This document shows positions 16,793-27,084 of a stretch of DNA of 64,000 nt, in pieces; the first letter of the stretch is position 1; each line of letters starts with the position of its first letter. The notes below the pieces were generated by a model, which was given only the letters and a program-made list of their open reading frames with translations, ran no database searches and had not been told where the DNA came from. The DNA is from Ideonella sp. (lineage in GTDB: Bacteria > Pseudomonadota > Gammaproteobacteria > Burkholderiales > Burkholderiaceae_C), in contig JADKIA010000034.1 of the NCBI GenBank assembly GCA_016721465.1, positions 27,591 to 91,590 of the forward strand, read 5' to 3'. The translations under genes were made by a program, and so were the position numbers.

Positions 16793-17995
16793 ATGACCAC
16801 CGCCCCCGCCTCGGACGACGAGCCCCCCTATGCCTGGGTGGTGGTGTGGGCCACCTTCGTGAGCCTGGCGGTGATCTTCGGCGTGGCCTATTCGTTTGCC
16901 GCCTTCTTCGAATCACTGGCCGCGCAATTCCGCGCCACGCGGGCAGACGTGTCGCTGGTGTTCGGGCTGAGCGGCCTGCTGTACTTCTCGCTCGGCATCG
17001 CCGGCGGCATGTTGTCGGACCGCTTCGGCCCGCGCGTCGTGTCCTGCGCTGGCATGCTGTGCATCGCCGCGGGGCTGGCCGCCAGCAGTTGGGCCAGCTC
17101 GATGGGCGCAGTCATTGCGTGCTACGGCGTGGGGGTGGGTGCCGGCATCGCCCTGGTCTACACGCCGTCCATCGGGTGCGTGCAGCCGTGGTTCAAGCGA
17201 CGCCGCGGCCTGGCCGCCGGCATTGCCAGTGCCGGCATCGGCGCAGGCACGCTGGTGGTGCCGCTGCTGGCCACCAGTGCCATCGGCGCGCTGCAGTGGC
17301 GTGGTGCCATGCGGGCCCTGGCGCTGGGTGTGCTGGTGCTGGGCCTGGCCTCGGCGTTGCTGATGCGCCGGGCGCCATCGGCCTGGGCCGGTGGCGGCGG
17401 TGCAGTGGCCGGAGCGAGCCTGCGCGAGGCGGTGCGCAGCCGCAGCTTCCGGTGGCTCTACGCGATGACGGTGCTGGCCGCGCCAGCCATGTTCATCCCG
17501 TTTGCACATGTGTCGGCTGCAGCGCGGGACATGGGCCTGGGCGATGCGCGGGCTGTCGGCCTGGTCGGCCTGATCGGCATCGGCAGCCTCACCGGGCGGT
17601 TTGCCATCGGCGCGCTGGCCGACCGCGTGGGTCGGCCGCTCACCCTGGTGCTGGCGCAGGCCTCCATGGGCCTGGCCTTCGCGCTGTGGTGGGGCGCCAG
17701 TGGCTATGCCTCGCTGGCCGTGTTCGCCTTGTGGATGGGGCTGAGCTACGGCGGCATCGTGTCCTTGATGCCGGCGCTGTGCATGGACCTGTTCGGCGCT
17801 CGTGCGGTGGCCTCGATCATCGGCACCCTCTACAGCGGCGCGGCCCTGGGCAACCTGGCCGGCCCCTGGGTGGCGGGCTGGGTGTTCGATCGCACCGGCA
17901 GCTACACGCCGGTGATCTGGGGCTGCCTGGCGCTGCAGGTGGTGGCCACCTGGGCCACCAGCCGCGTCACGCGCGGACAGGTGCCGCTGCACTGA
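16793..17995 (+). CDS. MFS transporter, OFA/monocarboxylate-like
   Basis: A 400-residue permease with 12 predicted membrane helices. The first helix pair carries WVVVWATFVSLAVIFGVAYSF, and the loop 2-3 motif GGMLSDRFGPRVV is the MFS signature. The family traits YTPSIGCVQPWFKRRRGLAAGIASAG and GRFAIGALADRVGRP point to the oxalate/formate-antiporter or monocarboxylate-porter group. The substrate is probably a small organic acid, but this is family-level inference. The next gene follows after 14 bases. Confidence 0.88.
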   Translation: MTTAPASDDEPPYAWVVVWATFVSLAVIFGVAYSFAAFFESLAAQFRATRADVSLVFGLSGLLYFSLGIAGGMLSDRFGPRVVSCAGMLCIAAGLAASSWASSMGAVIACYGVGVGAGIALVYTPSIGCVQPWFKRRRGLAAGIASAGIGAGTLVVPLLATSAIGALQWRGAMRALALGVLVLGLASALLMRRAPSAWAGGGGAVAGASLREAVRSRSFRWLYAMTVLAAPAMFIPFAHVSAAARDMGLGDARAVGLVGLIGIGSLTGRFAIGALADRVGRPLTLVLAQASMGLAFALWWGASGYASLAVFALWMGLSYGGIVSLMPALCMDLFGARAVASIIGTLYSGAALGNLAGPWVAGWVFDRTGSYTPVIWGCLALQVVATWATSRVTRGQVPLH

Positions 17996-18009
17996 GCGGC
18001 TGCGTGCCC

Positions 18010-19173
18010 ATGGCCATTACTGCTGCGTCCCTGCCGCCGCCCCGGGTCGCGCGCGAGCCGTTTCTGGACTGGCTGCGCATCCTGGCTTTCGCCCTGCTCG
18101 TGCCCTACCACGTGGGCATGTACTACGTGAGTTGGGATTTCCACATCAAGAGCGCGCAGACCGTCACCGCGCTGGAGCCGTGGATGAAGCTGTTCAACCC
18201 CTGGCGCATGGACCTGATCTTCCTGGTCTCCGGTGCGGCCACGGCCTGCATGCTTCGCGGCCGGGCGGCCGACGGCACCTGGCTGCGCGAACGCGCGCGG
18301 CGCCTGCTGTGGCCGCTGCTGTTCGGCGTGCTGGTGATCGTGCCACCGCAGAGCTACATCGAGGTGGTGCAGCGTTTCGGCTACGCCGATGGTTGGTGGC
18401 GTTTCTGGGGGCTGTACCTCTCGCACGACAAGGGCTTCACCCAGGCCAATGGCGCGCGTCTGATCCTGCCCACCTGGAACCACCTCTGGTACCTGCCCTA
18501 CCTGTTCAGCTACACGCTGCTGCTGTGGGCGGGCTTGCGCTGGCGCCCCGCTGCACTGGACGCCTGGGCTGCGCGCTGTGCGCCAATTGGCCGCGGCGCG
18601 CTTCTGCTGGCCCTGCCCATCGCCTGGCTGTGGCTCACCCGCCTGGCCTTGCGACAGCGCTTTCCAGAGACCCATGCGCTGGTCGATGACTGGCTCATGC
18701 ACGCCCAGTACCTGCCCATGTTCCTGGCCGGGGCAGTGCTGGCACGCAGCCCGGGCGCCTGGGCTGCGCTGTCGCGTTGGCGCCGCCTGGCGCTGGCCCT
18801 GGGCCTGCTGGCCTGGGTGGGCTTGTTGTCGCCACTGAACTCGATGTGGCCGGCGGGTGCGGTGGTCCGGCCGCTGGTCTACAGCGTGCAGCAGTGGAGT
18901 TGCATCGTGGCGGCGGTGGGCTTCGCGCATGCGCACCTGTCCCGGGATCACCCCTGGCGCGCGCGCCTCACCGAGGCCGTGTTTCCCGTCTACATCCTGC
19001 ACCAGACCTTGATCCTCGTGCTGGCCCACGCCATGCGCCCACTGGCCTGGCCGCCGGCCGTGGAGGCCCCGCTGCTGGTGGCGCTGACCTTCGCGCTGGC
19101 CTGGCTGGGCTTCGAGGCCGTGAGCCGCGTGGCCTGGTTGCGGCCGGCATTCGGCTTGAAGCGCCTGAACTGA
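18010..19173 (+). CDS. Acyltransferase family 3 membrane protein (OpgC/MdoC-like)
   Basis: A 387-residue integral membrane protein with about 10 helices. It opens with REPFLDWLRILAFALLVPYHVGMYYV, where the Arg-containing helix and the following His are the acyltransferase-3 signature, and has the NHLWYLPYLFSYTLLL and FPVYILHQTLILVL blocks typical of the OpgC-type subgroup (given in part). Such proteins move acyl groups, for example succinyl, onto periplasmic glucans or other sugars. The acceptor here is unknown. The start at 18010 is the first ATG after the MFS stop. Confidence 0.85.
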   Translation: MAITAASLPPPRVAREPFLDWLRILAFALLVPYHVGMYYVSWDFHIKSAQTVTALEPWMKLFNPWRMDLIFLVSGAATACMLRGRAADGTWLRERARRLLWPLLFGVLVIVPPQSYIEVVQRFGYADGWWRFWGLYLSHDKGFTQANGARLILPTWNHLWYLPYLFSYTLLLWAGLRWRPAALDAWAARCAPIGRGALLLALPIAWLWLTRLALRQRFPETHALVDDWLMHAQYLPMFLAGAVLARSPGAWAALSRWRRLALALGLLAWVGLLSPLNSMWPAGAVVRPLVYSVQQWSCIVAAVGFAHAHLSRDHPWRARLTEAVFPVYILHQTLILVLAHAMRPLAWPPAVEAPLLVALTFALAWLGFEAVSRVAWLRPAFGLKRLN

Positions 19174-19258
19174 GGCGCGGTTGCGGCCGCCACGTGGCCG
19201 GCACGCGGTGCCGTGTGGCGTGGCCGCCCACCCCCGGGAAAACACAGAGTGGGAGCGG

Positions 19259-19288
19259 TTGACCGGCGGAACCAACTCGCGCTATGCT
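19259..19288 (+). promoter_or_regulatory. Sigma-70-like promoter of the TonB receptor gene
   Basis: TTGACC (19259-19264) and TATGCT (19283-19288) are separated by 18 bp. The -10 abuts a perfect operator palindrome, and the downstream gene begins about 115 bases later. Confidence 0.5.
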
Positions 19289-19289
19289 T

Positions 19290-19337
19290 TGAAAGCGCTT
19301 TCAGGCTGGGGCCGCCAGGTTTATGCAAGCGGTTTCA
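19290..19337 (+). promoter_or_regulatory. LacI-family operator pair upstream of the TonB receptor
   Basis: TGAAAGCGCTTTCA at 19290-19303 is a perfect 14-bp palindrome with the AAGCGCTT core typical of LacI/GalR regulators. A second, weaker copy TGCAAGCGGTTTCA lies at 19324-19337, two mismatches away, 34 bp from centre to centre (about three helical turns). The first copy lies immediately after the -10 box, where a repressor would block transcription start. The regulator gene is not in the window. Confidence 0.7.
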
Positions 19338-19402
19338 GGTGAACCGCGCGTCGCCCCGGCCCCAGCCCGCATCCCGCCGAGAAGAACCACCCGGAGACCA
19401 CC

Positions 19403-22288
19403 ATGCAGACCACCCGCTCGCCGCAAGCCCGGCCCACCTCAGGCCCCGAGTTCCGCATCCGCCCGGTGGCGTCGGCCTGTGCCGCGCTGCTGCTGGCCAC
19501 CGGCTCGGCGCAGGCCCAGCAGGCGGGTGCGCCCGCCCCGGCCGATGCCCAGTCCGTCGTGGTCACCGGCATCCGCCGCGCCATCGAGACCTCGGTGACC
19601 AGCAAGCGCAATTCCGATTCGATCATCGAGGCCATTTCTTCGGAAGACCTGGGCAAGCTGCCCGACACCAGCATTGCCGAATCGCTGGCGCGCCTGCCCG
19701 GCCTGACCGGCCAGCGCGGGCCGGACGGCCGCGTGAACGTGATCTCGATCCGCGGCCTGTCGCCCGGCTTTTCCGGCGTGCTGATGAACGGCCGCGAGAT
19801 GGTCAGCTCCAACGACAGCCGCGCGGTGGAGTACGACCAGTTCCCGTCCGAGCTGGTGGGCTCGGCCGTGGTCTACAAGACGCCCGACGGCACGCTGGTG
19901 GGCCAGGGCCTGTCCGGCACGGTGGACATCCGCACGCTGCGCCCGCTGGACCTCAAGGGCCGCCAGGTGGCGGTGAACCTGCGCGGCGAGACCAACTCGC
20001 AGGGCAACCTGGTGCCTGGCGTGGCCAGCCCCACGGGCAAGCGCTTCAGCGTGTCGTATGTCGACCAGTTCGCCGACAACACCATCGGCGTGGCACTCGG
20101 CTTTGCGCGGCTGGATTCCACCACCCAGGTCAAGCTGACCGAACTGGTGGAGTACGGCGACTACACGCCCTTCGGCCTGCCGCTCAGCGGCAACGTGCCG
20201 TCCAAGGAGCCCATGGCCAATGGCCAGTTCGGCCAGGCCATGCTGCCGATGTTCTGGACCGCCACGTCCACCACCAAGCGCAACCTGCGCGACGGCCTGA
20301 TGGCGGTGCTGGAATACAAGCCGAACAAGGACCTGCACAGCCAGCTCGACCTGTACTTCAGCAAGTTCGACACGCACGAGGTGGGCGGCAAGTTCCTGTC
20401 CAGCATGTTCGCCACCTGGGGCGGCGGCGTGGCGCCGGCGCTGTCCAACATCGGCACCACGCAGGTGGGCAAGAACACGCTGGTCACCAGCGCCACGGCC
20501 GACCAGATGCCGGTGACCACCGGCAACTTCGACACCAAGCGCAAGGACAGCATCGCCGCACTGGGCTGGAACAACTCGTTCAAGATCAACGACCAATGGA
20601 CCACGGTGGCCGATCTGAGCTACTCGCGTGACGTGCGCAACGAGACCTACAGCGAGGTCTACGCCGCGCCGTTCAACAGCGCCAAGCAGCAGTGGAGCTA
20701 CGGCGCGTTCCAGTGGAATGTGCCGGTCAACGGTGGGGCGCAGACCTGGACACCGGTGCAGAAGGGTTTCCTGGGCGACCCGTCCATCGTCAAGCTCGGC
20801 GACCAGCAGGGCTTCGACTTCGTCAACGACCAGGACGCCTACACCGGCGCGGTGCGCACGCCGCACATCAAGGACGAGATCAAGTCGCTGCGCGTGTCGG
20901 CCAAGCGCATCCTGAGCGGCCTGTTCAGCAGCGCCGACATCGGCGTCAACTACACGCAGCGCGACAAGGACGTCAGCAAGAACGAGACGCGGCTGTTGAT
21001 GCTCAAGGACGCCAAGGGCAACTACCTGCGCGACGTGCCGGTGGGCGCGCTCGGCACGCCCTTCGACATGTCCTGGGCCGGGGTGCCTTCGCTGATCCGC
21101 ATCAACGTGCCCGCCCTGGTGGCCGCCGGCTCGGTCACGCAGCAGGCCCTGTTCTCGCAGCAGGTGGACAACGACTCCAGCGTGCACGAGAAGGTGACCA
21201 CCTTGTACGGCAAGCTCGACATCGACACCGAACTCGCCGGCACGCCGCTGCGCGGCAACCTGGGCCTGCAGGTGGTGCGCACGCAGCAGAGCGCCGACGG
21301 CTGGGAATACCGTGGCAACAACGCGAACCCCGACATCAACCTGCTGTTCAAGCGCAATGGCGGCACCAGCTACACCGACGTGCTGCCCAGCCTGAACCTG
21401 GTGGCCGACCTGAAGAACAATTGGATCGCCCGTTTCGGCCTGGCCAAGGTGATGGCGCGGCCCAACATCGTGGACATGCGCGCCGGCACAAGCACGCCCA
21501 CGGTGGTGACCGATGCCAAGGGCACGCCGCACGCCGGCGAGTGGACCACCGCCTACTCCGGCAACCCTGAGCTGCAGCCCTGGCGTGCCACGTCCATCGA
21601 CCTGTCGCTCGAGAAGTATTTCGGCAAGCGCAGCTACGTGTCGATGGCGGCGTTCCGCAAGAACTTGCTGAACTACATCTTCAACGGCCTGTCCAAGCGC
21701 GACAACACCGGCTTCCCGGCGGTTGCGCCACCGGGCGTCACGCCACTGCAATTCGGCCCGGTGATGCAACCCCTGAACGGGCAGGGCGGCTACATCGAAG
21801 GCCTGGAACTGGCGGCCGCGTTGGAAGGGGGTCTGGTGAACCCGATGCTCGATGGTTTTGGCGTCGTGGCCAGCGCCTCCAAGCTGCGCAGCTCGATCGT
21901 CGAGAAGGACAACGGCAACGTTCCGCTCAACGGCATGTCGGGCCTGTCCAACAGCGTGACGGTGTACTACGAGAAGCACGGCATTTCGGCGCGCCTGAGC
22001 CAGCGCTACCGCTCGGCCTTCACGGCCACCACGCGCGACATCTTCCTCAACGCCACCACGCGCCAGCAGGCGGCCGACAAGGTGGCCGACATGCAGCTCG
22101 GCTACGCCATCGAGGACGGCCCCTACAAGGGCCTGAGCTTCCTGCTGCAGGTGAACAACCTGTTCGACAAGTCCACCGTCAACTACAAGTCCGTCGGGCC
22201 GAACGCGCCGGACGCCACCGCGCTGTACCCGAACTACACCTACACCTTTGGTCGCCAGACCCTGCTGGGCATGAACTACAAGTTCTGA
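19403..22288 (+). CDS. TonB-dependent outer-membrane receptor
   Basis: A 961-residue receptor. The signal peptide ends near residue 38 (LLLATGSAQAQ). The plug domain begins at VVVTGIRRAIETSVTSKRNSD and includes EAISSEDLGKLPDTSIAESLARLPG, RGLSPGFSGVLMNGREM and the GTVDIRTLRPLDL end, the pattern of the TonB-Xanth-Caul receptor subfamily. The rest is a 22-strand barrel ending in FGRQTLLGMNYKF, with a C-terminal aromatic residue for barrel assembly. Receptors of this subfamily often import oligosaccharides under LacI regulators, which fits the operator upstream. The ligand itself is unknown. Confidence 0.93.
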   Translation: MQTTRSPQARPTSGPEFRIRPVASACAALLLATGSAQAQQAGAPAPADAQSVVVTGIRRAIETSVTSKRNSDSIIEAISSEDLGKLPDTSIAESLARLPGLTGQRGPDGRVNVISIRGLSPGFSGVLMNGREMVSSNDSRAVEYDQFPSELVGSAVVYKTPDGTLVGQGLSGTVDIRTLRPLDLKGRQVAVNLRGETNSQGNLVPGVASPTGKRFSVSYVDQFADNTIGVALGFARLDSTTQVKLTELVEYGDYTPFGLPLSGNVPSKEPMANGQFGQAMLPMFWTATSTTKRNLRDGLMAVLEYKPNKDLHSQLDLYFSKFDTHEVGGKFLSSMFATWGGGVAPALSNIGTTQVGKNTLVTSATADQMPVTTGNFDTKRKDSIAALGWNNSFKINDQWTTVADLSYSRDVRNETYSEVYAAPFNSAKQQWSYGAFQWNVPVNGGAQTWTPVQKGFLGDPSIVKLGDQQGFDFVNDQDAYTGAVRTPHIKDEIKSLRVSAKRILSGLFSSADIGVNYTQRDKDVSKNETRLLMLKDAKGNYLRDVPVGALGTPFDMSWAGVPSLIRINVPALVAAGSVTQQALFSQQVDNDSSVHEKVTTLYGKLDIDTELAGTPLRGNLGLQVVRTQQSADGWEYRGNNANPDINLLFKRNGGTSYTDVLPSLNLVADLKNNWIARFGLAKVMARPNIVDMRAGTSTPTVVTDAKGTPHAGEWTTAYSGNPELQPWRATSIDLSLEKYFGKRSYVSMAAFRKNLLNYIFNGLSKRDNTGFPAVAPPGVTPLQFGPVMQPLNGQGGYIEGLELAAALEGGLVNPMLDGFGVVASASKLRSSIVEKDNGNVPLNGMSGLSNSVTVYYEKHGISARLSQRYRSAFTATTRDIFLNATTRQQAADKVADMQLGYAIEDGPYKGLSFLLQVNNLFDKSTVNYKSVGPNAPDATALYPNYTYTFGRQTLLGMNYKF

Positions 22289-22330
22289 CGCCCGCGTCGG
22301 CCGGCAGCGCCTGGCCGACAATCGCGGCCC

Positions 22331-23776
22331 ATGGCCGAGCCGCAGCAGACACACGCCGATCCGACCTCGCTCGCAGCGCTGCGGGCGCGCTTCGGCGACG
22401 ACCACCGCTGGTGGGTGTTGTGGACGGTGATGATCGGCAACATGGCCAGCGTGATGGCCGCCACCACCATCAACGTGGCGGTGCCAGCCATCAGCCAGGC
22501 CTTTGGCCTGGGCCAGCAGCAGGCGCAGTGGCTGGCCACGGCTTTCATGGGGCCGATGACGCTGTCGATGCTGGCCACGCCGTGGCTGCTTGAGCGCTTC
22601 GGCTACCGCAGCGCCTACCTGTGGTTGTTGGCATTGCTCGGCCTCGGGGGCGTGGCGGGCGGCTTGTCCAACAGCATTGGCCTCGTGCTGGCCATGCGCA
22701 TGGTCGAAGGCCTGGCCGCCGGCGTGTTGCAGACCATCCCGGCCGTGATCATCCTGCGCGCCTTCGAGCGCCATGAGCAGGGCCGCGCCATGGGCTATTT
22801 CGGCTTCGGCACCGTGCTGGCGCCGGCCGTCGGCCCGAGCGTGGGCGGCCTGCTGGTGCAGTGGTTCGGCTGGCGCGCGATCTTCTTCTTCGTGCTGCCT
22901 TTCTGCATCCTCTCGGCCTTGATGGCGCGGCGCTACCTGCCGCATGCCGCGCCCGGGGGCGTGCCGGTGAACGAGGACGCGCCGACGCCGGACGCCTGGA
23001 GCCTGGCCCTGCTGAGTGCGGCGCTGGGCGCGCTGCTGGTGGGCATGGGACGGCTGCACGGCAGCGACACACCCAGCGGCCTGGCCCTGCTGGCCATGGC
23101 CACCGCGCTGGCGCTGGTCTTCGTGGCGCGCCAGCGCAAGGTGGCCGCGCCGCTGTTGCGGCTGGACCTGTTCCACAGCCCGGTGTTCTCGGCTGGCGCG
23201 GTGGTGTCGGTGGCCTACGGCGCGATGCTGTTCGGCTCCACCTACCTGTTGCCGGTGTTCATGGTGGCGGCCCTGCACCTGCCGCCGGCCACCGTGGGCG
23301 CCGTGCTGCTGCCGGCTGGCCTGGCGCTGGCCTTCAGCATCCCGCTCGCGGGCCGCTTGATGACGCGGTTTCCACTGCACCTGGCGGTCGCCTTCGGGCT
23401 CATCGGCATGGCCTTTTCGTCGTTGGCCATGTTGGCGATCGGACCCGAGACGGCCATCGCCTGGATCGTCGCTGCCGCTGTCATCGGGCGCATCGGGCTG
23501 GGCTTCGTGATCCCGTCGCTGTCCATCGGCGCGATGCGTGGCACTCCCCCGGCGCTGCTGCCCTTCGGCTCCAGCTCGGTGGGCTTTCTGCGCCAGTTGG
23601 GCGGTGCGGTGGGTGTGGGCCTGGTGGGCATTCTGCTCGAATCTCGATTGCAGGCGCATGGCGCGGGCGGCACCTTGCGGGCTTACCACGAGGTGTTCGC
23701 ACTGATGGGCGGGCTGGCCTTGGTGGCGGCGTGGGCGGCGCGGCGGATGCGGGTGGACAAGGTGACAGTGGGCTGA
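22331..23776 (+). CDS. MFS drug-efflux-type transporter (DHA2/EmrB-QacA)
   Basis: A 481-residue permease with 14 predicted helices, the number expected for the DHA2 group. Motifs: NMASVMAATTINVAVPAISQAFGLG in helix 1, the QWLATAFMGPMTLSML helix, the ERFGYRSAYLW loop, and the GFGTVLAPAVGPSVGGLLVQWFGWR antiporter motif C (given in part). It would export a small molecule by proton antiport. No membrane-fusion partner is adjacent. It is intact and ends right at the low-complexity G/C tract. Confidence 0.88.
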   Translation: MAEPQQTHADPTSLAALRARFGDDHRWWVLWTVMIGNMASVMAATTINVAVPAISQAFGLGQQQAQWLATAFMGPMTLSMLATPWLLERFGYRSAYLWLLALLGLGGVAGGLSNSIGLVLAMRMVEGLAAGVLQTIPAVIILRAFERHEQGRAMGYFGFGTVLAPAVGPSVGGLLVQWFGWRAIFFFVLPFCILSALMARRYLPHAAPGGVPVNEDAPTPDAWSLALLSAALGALLVGMGRLHGSDTPSGLALLAMATALALVFVARQRKVAAPLLRLDLFHSPVFSAGAVVSVAYGAMLFGSTYLLPVFMVAALHLPPATVGAVLLPAGLALAFSIPLAGRLMTRFPLHLAVAFGLIGMAFSSLAMLAIGPETAIAWIVAAAVIGRIGLGFVIPSLSIGAMRGTPPALLPFGSSSVGFLRQLGGAVGVGLVGILLESRLQAHGAGGTLRAYHEVFALMGGLALVAAWAARRMRVDKVTVG

Positions 23777-23802
23777 AGGGGGTTCCTTCCCCTGGCGCGG
23801 GC

Positions 23803-24077
<275 letters not shown>

Positions 24078-24199
24078 AGCAAGCACCTCAACAGCGGGCG
24101 CTCCACCACAACCCACCGATATAGTCGAACCAAGGCGACAGACGCCTGCTGCGCGCGGCTGCAAACTTCACGATCCAACGAGACAGGAGACATCACCCC

Positions 24200-25360
24200 A
24201 TGGGACCCCTCAACGGCTTGCGCGTGATCGAACTGGCCAGCATCGGCCCCGGCCCGATGTGCGCGATGTTGCTGGCCGACCTGGGCGCCGATGTGCTGCG
24301 CATCGACCGCATCGAGCCCAGTGGCCTGGGTGTGCCGGTGGACAAGCGCTTCGAAGTCACGGGCCGCAGCCGCCGCTCGGTGGCGCTGGACTTCAAGCAA
24401 GCCGCGGGCATCGATGCCGCCTTGCGCTTGATCGACAAGGCCGATGTCCTGATCGAAGGCTGGCGCCCCGGCGTGGCTGAGCGCCTGGGACTCGGCCCGG
24501 CGCAATGCCATGCGCGCAACCCCGGGCTGGTCTACGGCCGCATGACCGGCTTCGGCCAGACCGGCCCGCTGGCGCATGCCGCCGGGCACGACCTCAACTA
24601 CATCGCGCTCACCGGCGCGCTGCATGCCATCGGTGGCCCCGGCAAGCCCGTGCCACCGCTCAACCTGGTGGGCGACTACGGCGGCGGTGCGCTCTACCTG
24701 GCCTTCGGCCTGATGGCCGCGTTGTTCGAGCGCAGCCGCTCGGGACAGGGGCAGGTGGTGGACGCCGCGATGGTGGACGGCGCGGCCTCGCTCACCGCCA
24801 TCTTCCACGGCCTGCTCGCCGCTGGCCGGTGGAACCTCGATGCCCGTGCGGCCAACCTGCTCGATGGCGGTGCGCCGTTCTACGACACCTATGAGACGGC
24901 CGATGGCAAGCACGTCTCGCTCGGCCCCTTGGAGCCCAAGTTCTTTGCCGAACTGGCGCAGCGCATCGGGCTGGACCAGCGCTTCGTGCAAAAGCAGTAC
25001 GACACGCGACTGTGGCCCGAGATGCGCGAGGCCATCGCCGCCACCCTGCGCAGCAAGACCCGTGACGAGTGGACGGCATTGCTCGAAGGCACCGACGTCT
25101 GCTACGCGCCGGTGCTCACGCTGGCCGAGGCCCCGAAGCACCGACAGGCCACCGAGCGTGGCGCCTTCGTCGAGGTGAACGGCGTGGTGCAGCCCGCCCC
25201 AGCACCGCGCTTCTCACGCACGCAGGCCGACATGCCCCGTCCGCCGGTCGCGCCGGGCGAGCACACCCGATCGGTCTTGGCCGAGGCGGGCTTCAGCGCG
25301 GAGCAGATCATCGCCTTGCACGCGAGTGGCGCGGCCAAATCAGCGCGAGAAGGAGCCTGA
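24200..25360 (+). CDS. CaiB/BaiF family, alpha-methylacyl-CoA racemase
   Basis: A 386-residue enzyme. It opens with GPLNGLRVIELASIGPGPMCAMLLADLGADV, the CoA-transferase family III signature (given in part). The racemase pair is visible: His130 in AAGHDLNYIALTGAL and Asp159 in NLVGDYGGGALYL, which correspond to the catalytic His and Asp of bacterial MCR. It interconverts (R)- and (S)-2-methylacyl-CoA, allowing beta-oxidation of branched acids or isoprenoid side chains. An AGGAG ribosome site at 24183-24187 lies 12 bases before the ATG. It is followed by the NUDIX-MBL gene after three bases. Confidence 0.9.
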   Translation: MGPLNGLRVIELASIGPGPMCAMLLADLGADVLRIDRIEPSGLGVPVDKRFEVTGRSRRSVALDFKQAAGIDAALRLIDKADVLIEGWRPGVAERLGLGPAQCHARNPGLVYGRMTGFGQTGPLAHAAGHDLNYIALTGALHAIGGPGKPVPPLNLVGDYGGGALYLAFGLMAALFERSRSGQGQVVDAAMVDGAASLTAIFHGLLAAGRWNLDARAANLLDGGAPFYDTYETADGKHVSLGPLEPKFFAELAQRIGLDQRFVQKQYDTRLWPEMREAIAATLRSKTRDEWTALLEGTDVCYAPVLTLAEAPKHRQATERGAFVEVNGVVQPAPAPRFSRTQADMPRPPVAPGEHTRSVLAEAGFSAEQIIALHASGAAKSAREGA

Positions 25361-25363
25361 ACG

Positions 25364-27062
25364 ATGGGCCACGGATCGGTGGAATACAAGCCGGCGCCAG
25401 TGTCCGGCGCGACGCGGCAGGCCGCGTCGGTGATCGTGCTGCGCGACGCCCCGCGCGGGCTGGAAGTGCTGATGCTCAAGCGCGCTGAAAAGCCCGGCGA
25501 CCAGAATTCCGGCGCCTCGGTGTTTCCTGGTGGCCTGCTTGACAAGGCCGATGCCGGCCACCACGAGCTGTGCGCCGGTCTGGCCGACACCGAGGCCAGC
25601 GCGAGGCTGGGCGTGCCGGCGGGTGGGCTGGATTACTGGATCGCCGCCGTGCGCGAGTGCTTCGAGGAAGCCGGCTTGCTCTTCGCCACCGAGGCCGATG
25701 GCGGCATGGTCGATCTGAACCACCACGATGAGCGCGAACTGCAGGCGCTGCGCCACGCCCTGCACGCCAACGAGACCGGCATGGCCCAGGTCTGCGCCCA
25801 GCTGGGTGTGCGCCTGGCGATGGACCAGCTGGCCTACTTCAGCCACTGGATGACGCCGGCGGGCATGCCCAAGATCTTCGACACCCGCTTCTTCATCACC
25901 AAGGTCCCCCACGCGCAAACGGCGCGACACGATGCCACTGAAACGGTGGAGCTGATGTGGCTGACACCCGCCGAGGCGCTGGATTCGGCGCGGCCTGAAG
26001 CTGATGAACGTGACCAGCGTGACGCTCAAGCAGCTGGGCGCACACAGCACCGCGCAGGCCGCCATTGACGCGGCGCGGGCGCAGACGACGGTGCCGCTGA
26101 TCCGCCCGCGCCTGGCCAGCACGCCCAAGGGCAAGCGCCCGCTGATGCCCTGGGATTGGGCCTATGCCGAGGCCGGCCGCCTCGACCCCGAGGGCCGGGC
26201 AACGACGAGCGCCGAGCTGGCCCCAGGCGTCCCGGTGTGGCTGTCACCGCGCGTGCTGCGCGTGACGGCACCGAATGGCAGCATGATGACCGGCCCCGGC
26301 ACCAACGCCTATTTCATCGGTGCACCGGGTGCGGACGACTGGACGCTGCTCGACCCCGGCCCGGACGACGACTTGCATGTGCAGGCCTTGATCGCCGCGG
26401 CGCCTGGCAAGGTGACCCGCATCCTGGTCACCCACACGCACAAGGACCACTCACCGGCTTGCGCGGCGATCAAACTCGCCACCGGCGCGCCCAGCTTCGG
26501 CCAGGTGGCCGCTCATCCCGAGTGGCAGGACACCGACTTCCAGCCCGACCACGCGCTCAGCGACGGCGATCGTCTGGCCATCGGCCCGGGCGTCACGCTG
26601 CGCGTGATCCACACCCCTGGCCACGCCAGCAATCACCTGTGCTACCTGCTCGAAGAAGAGAAGCTGCTGTTCACCGGTGACCACCTGATGCAGGGCAGCA
26701 CGGTGGTCATCAACCCGCCCGATGGCGACATGGCCGTGTACCTGGCCTCGTTGCGGCGGCTGTTGAACGAAGACCTGGATTGGCTGGCGCCCGGCCATGG
26801 CTTCCTGATCGACGAGCCGCATGCGGTGGTGAACAAGACCATTGCGCACCGCCTGGCGCGCGAGGCCAAGGTGCTGGCAGCGGTGCGCGCCCTGGGCGCC
26901 TCGGGCCTGGTCGACGAGCCCACGCTCCTGGCCGAGGTGTATGCCGAGACGCCCAAGCCCCTGCATGCCGTGGCCTTGCGCTCGCTGCGCGCGCACCTGC
27001 TGAAGTTGCGTGACGAGGGGGTGGTGGGCGGCGAGGCAGGAGGCCTTTGGCGCGTGCGCTGA
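25364..27062 (+). CDS. NUDIX hydrolase - metallo-beta-lactamase fusion (one frameshift)
   Basis: The N-terminal 210 residues are a NUDIX domain: ASVIVLRDAPRGLEVLMLKRAEK, NSGASVFPGG, and the helix AAVRECFEEAGLLF, as in NUDT19/CoA-diphosphatase-like members whose box lacks the first Glu. The frame then shifts by one base near 25990-26003 and continues without a gap as LKLMNVTSVTLKQLG and a metallo-beta-lactamase domain with THTHKDHSPAC (metal ligands HxHxDH), HTPGHASNHLCYLLEEEKLLFTGDH and a C-terminal winged-helix-like tail. The total length, 1699 bases, equals 566 codons plus one base, so one inserted base explains everything. It may clear acyl-CoA-type metabolites next to the racemase; this is inference. 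Confidence 0.8.
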
Positions 27063-27084
27063 TCCGGCGCACCGGCCGCCCTGC

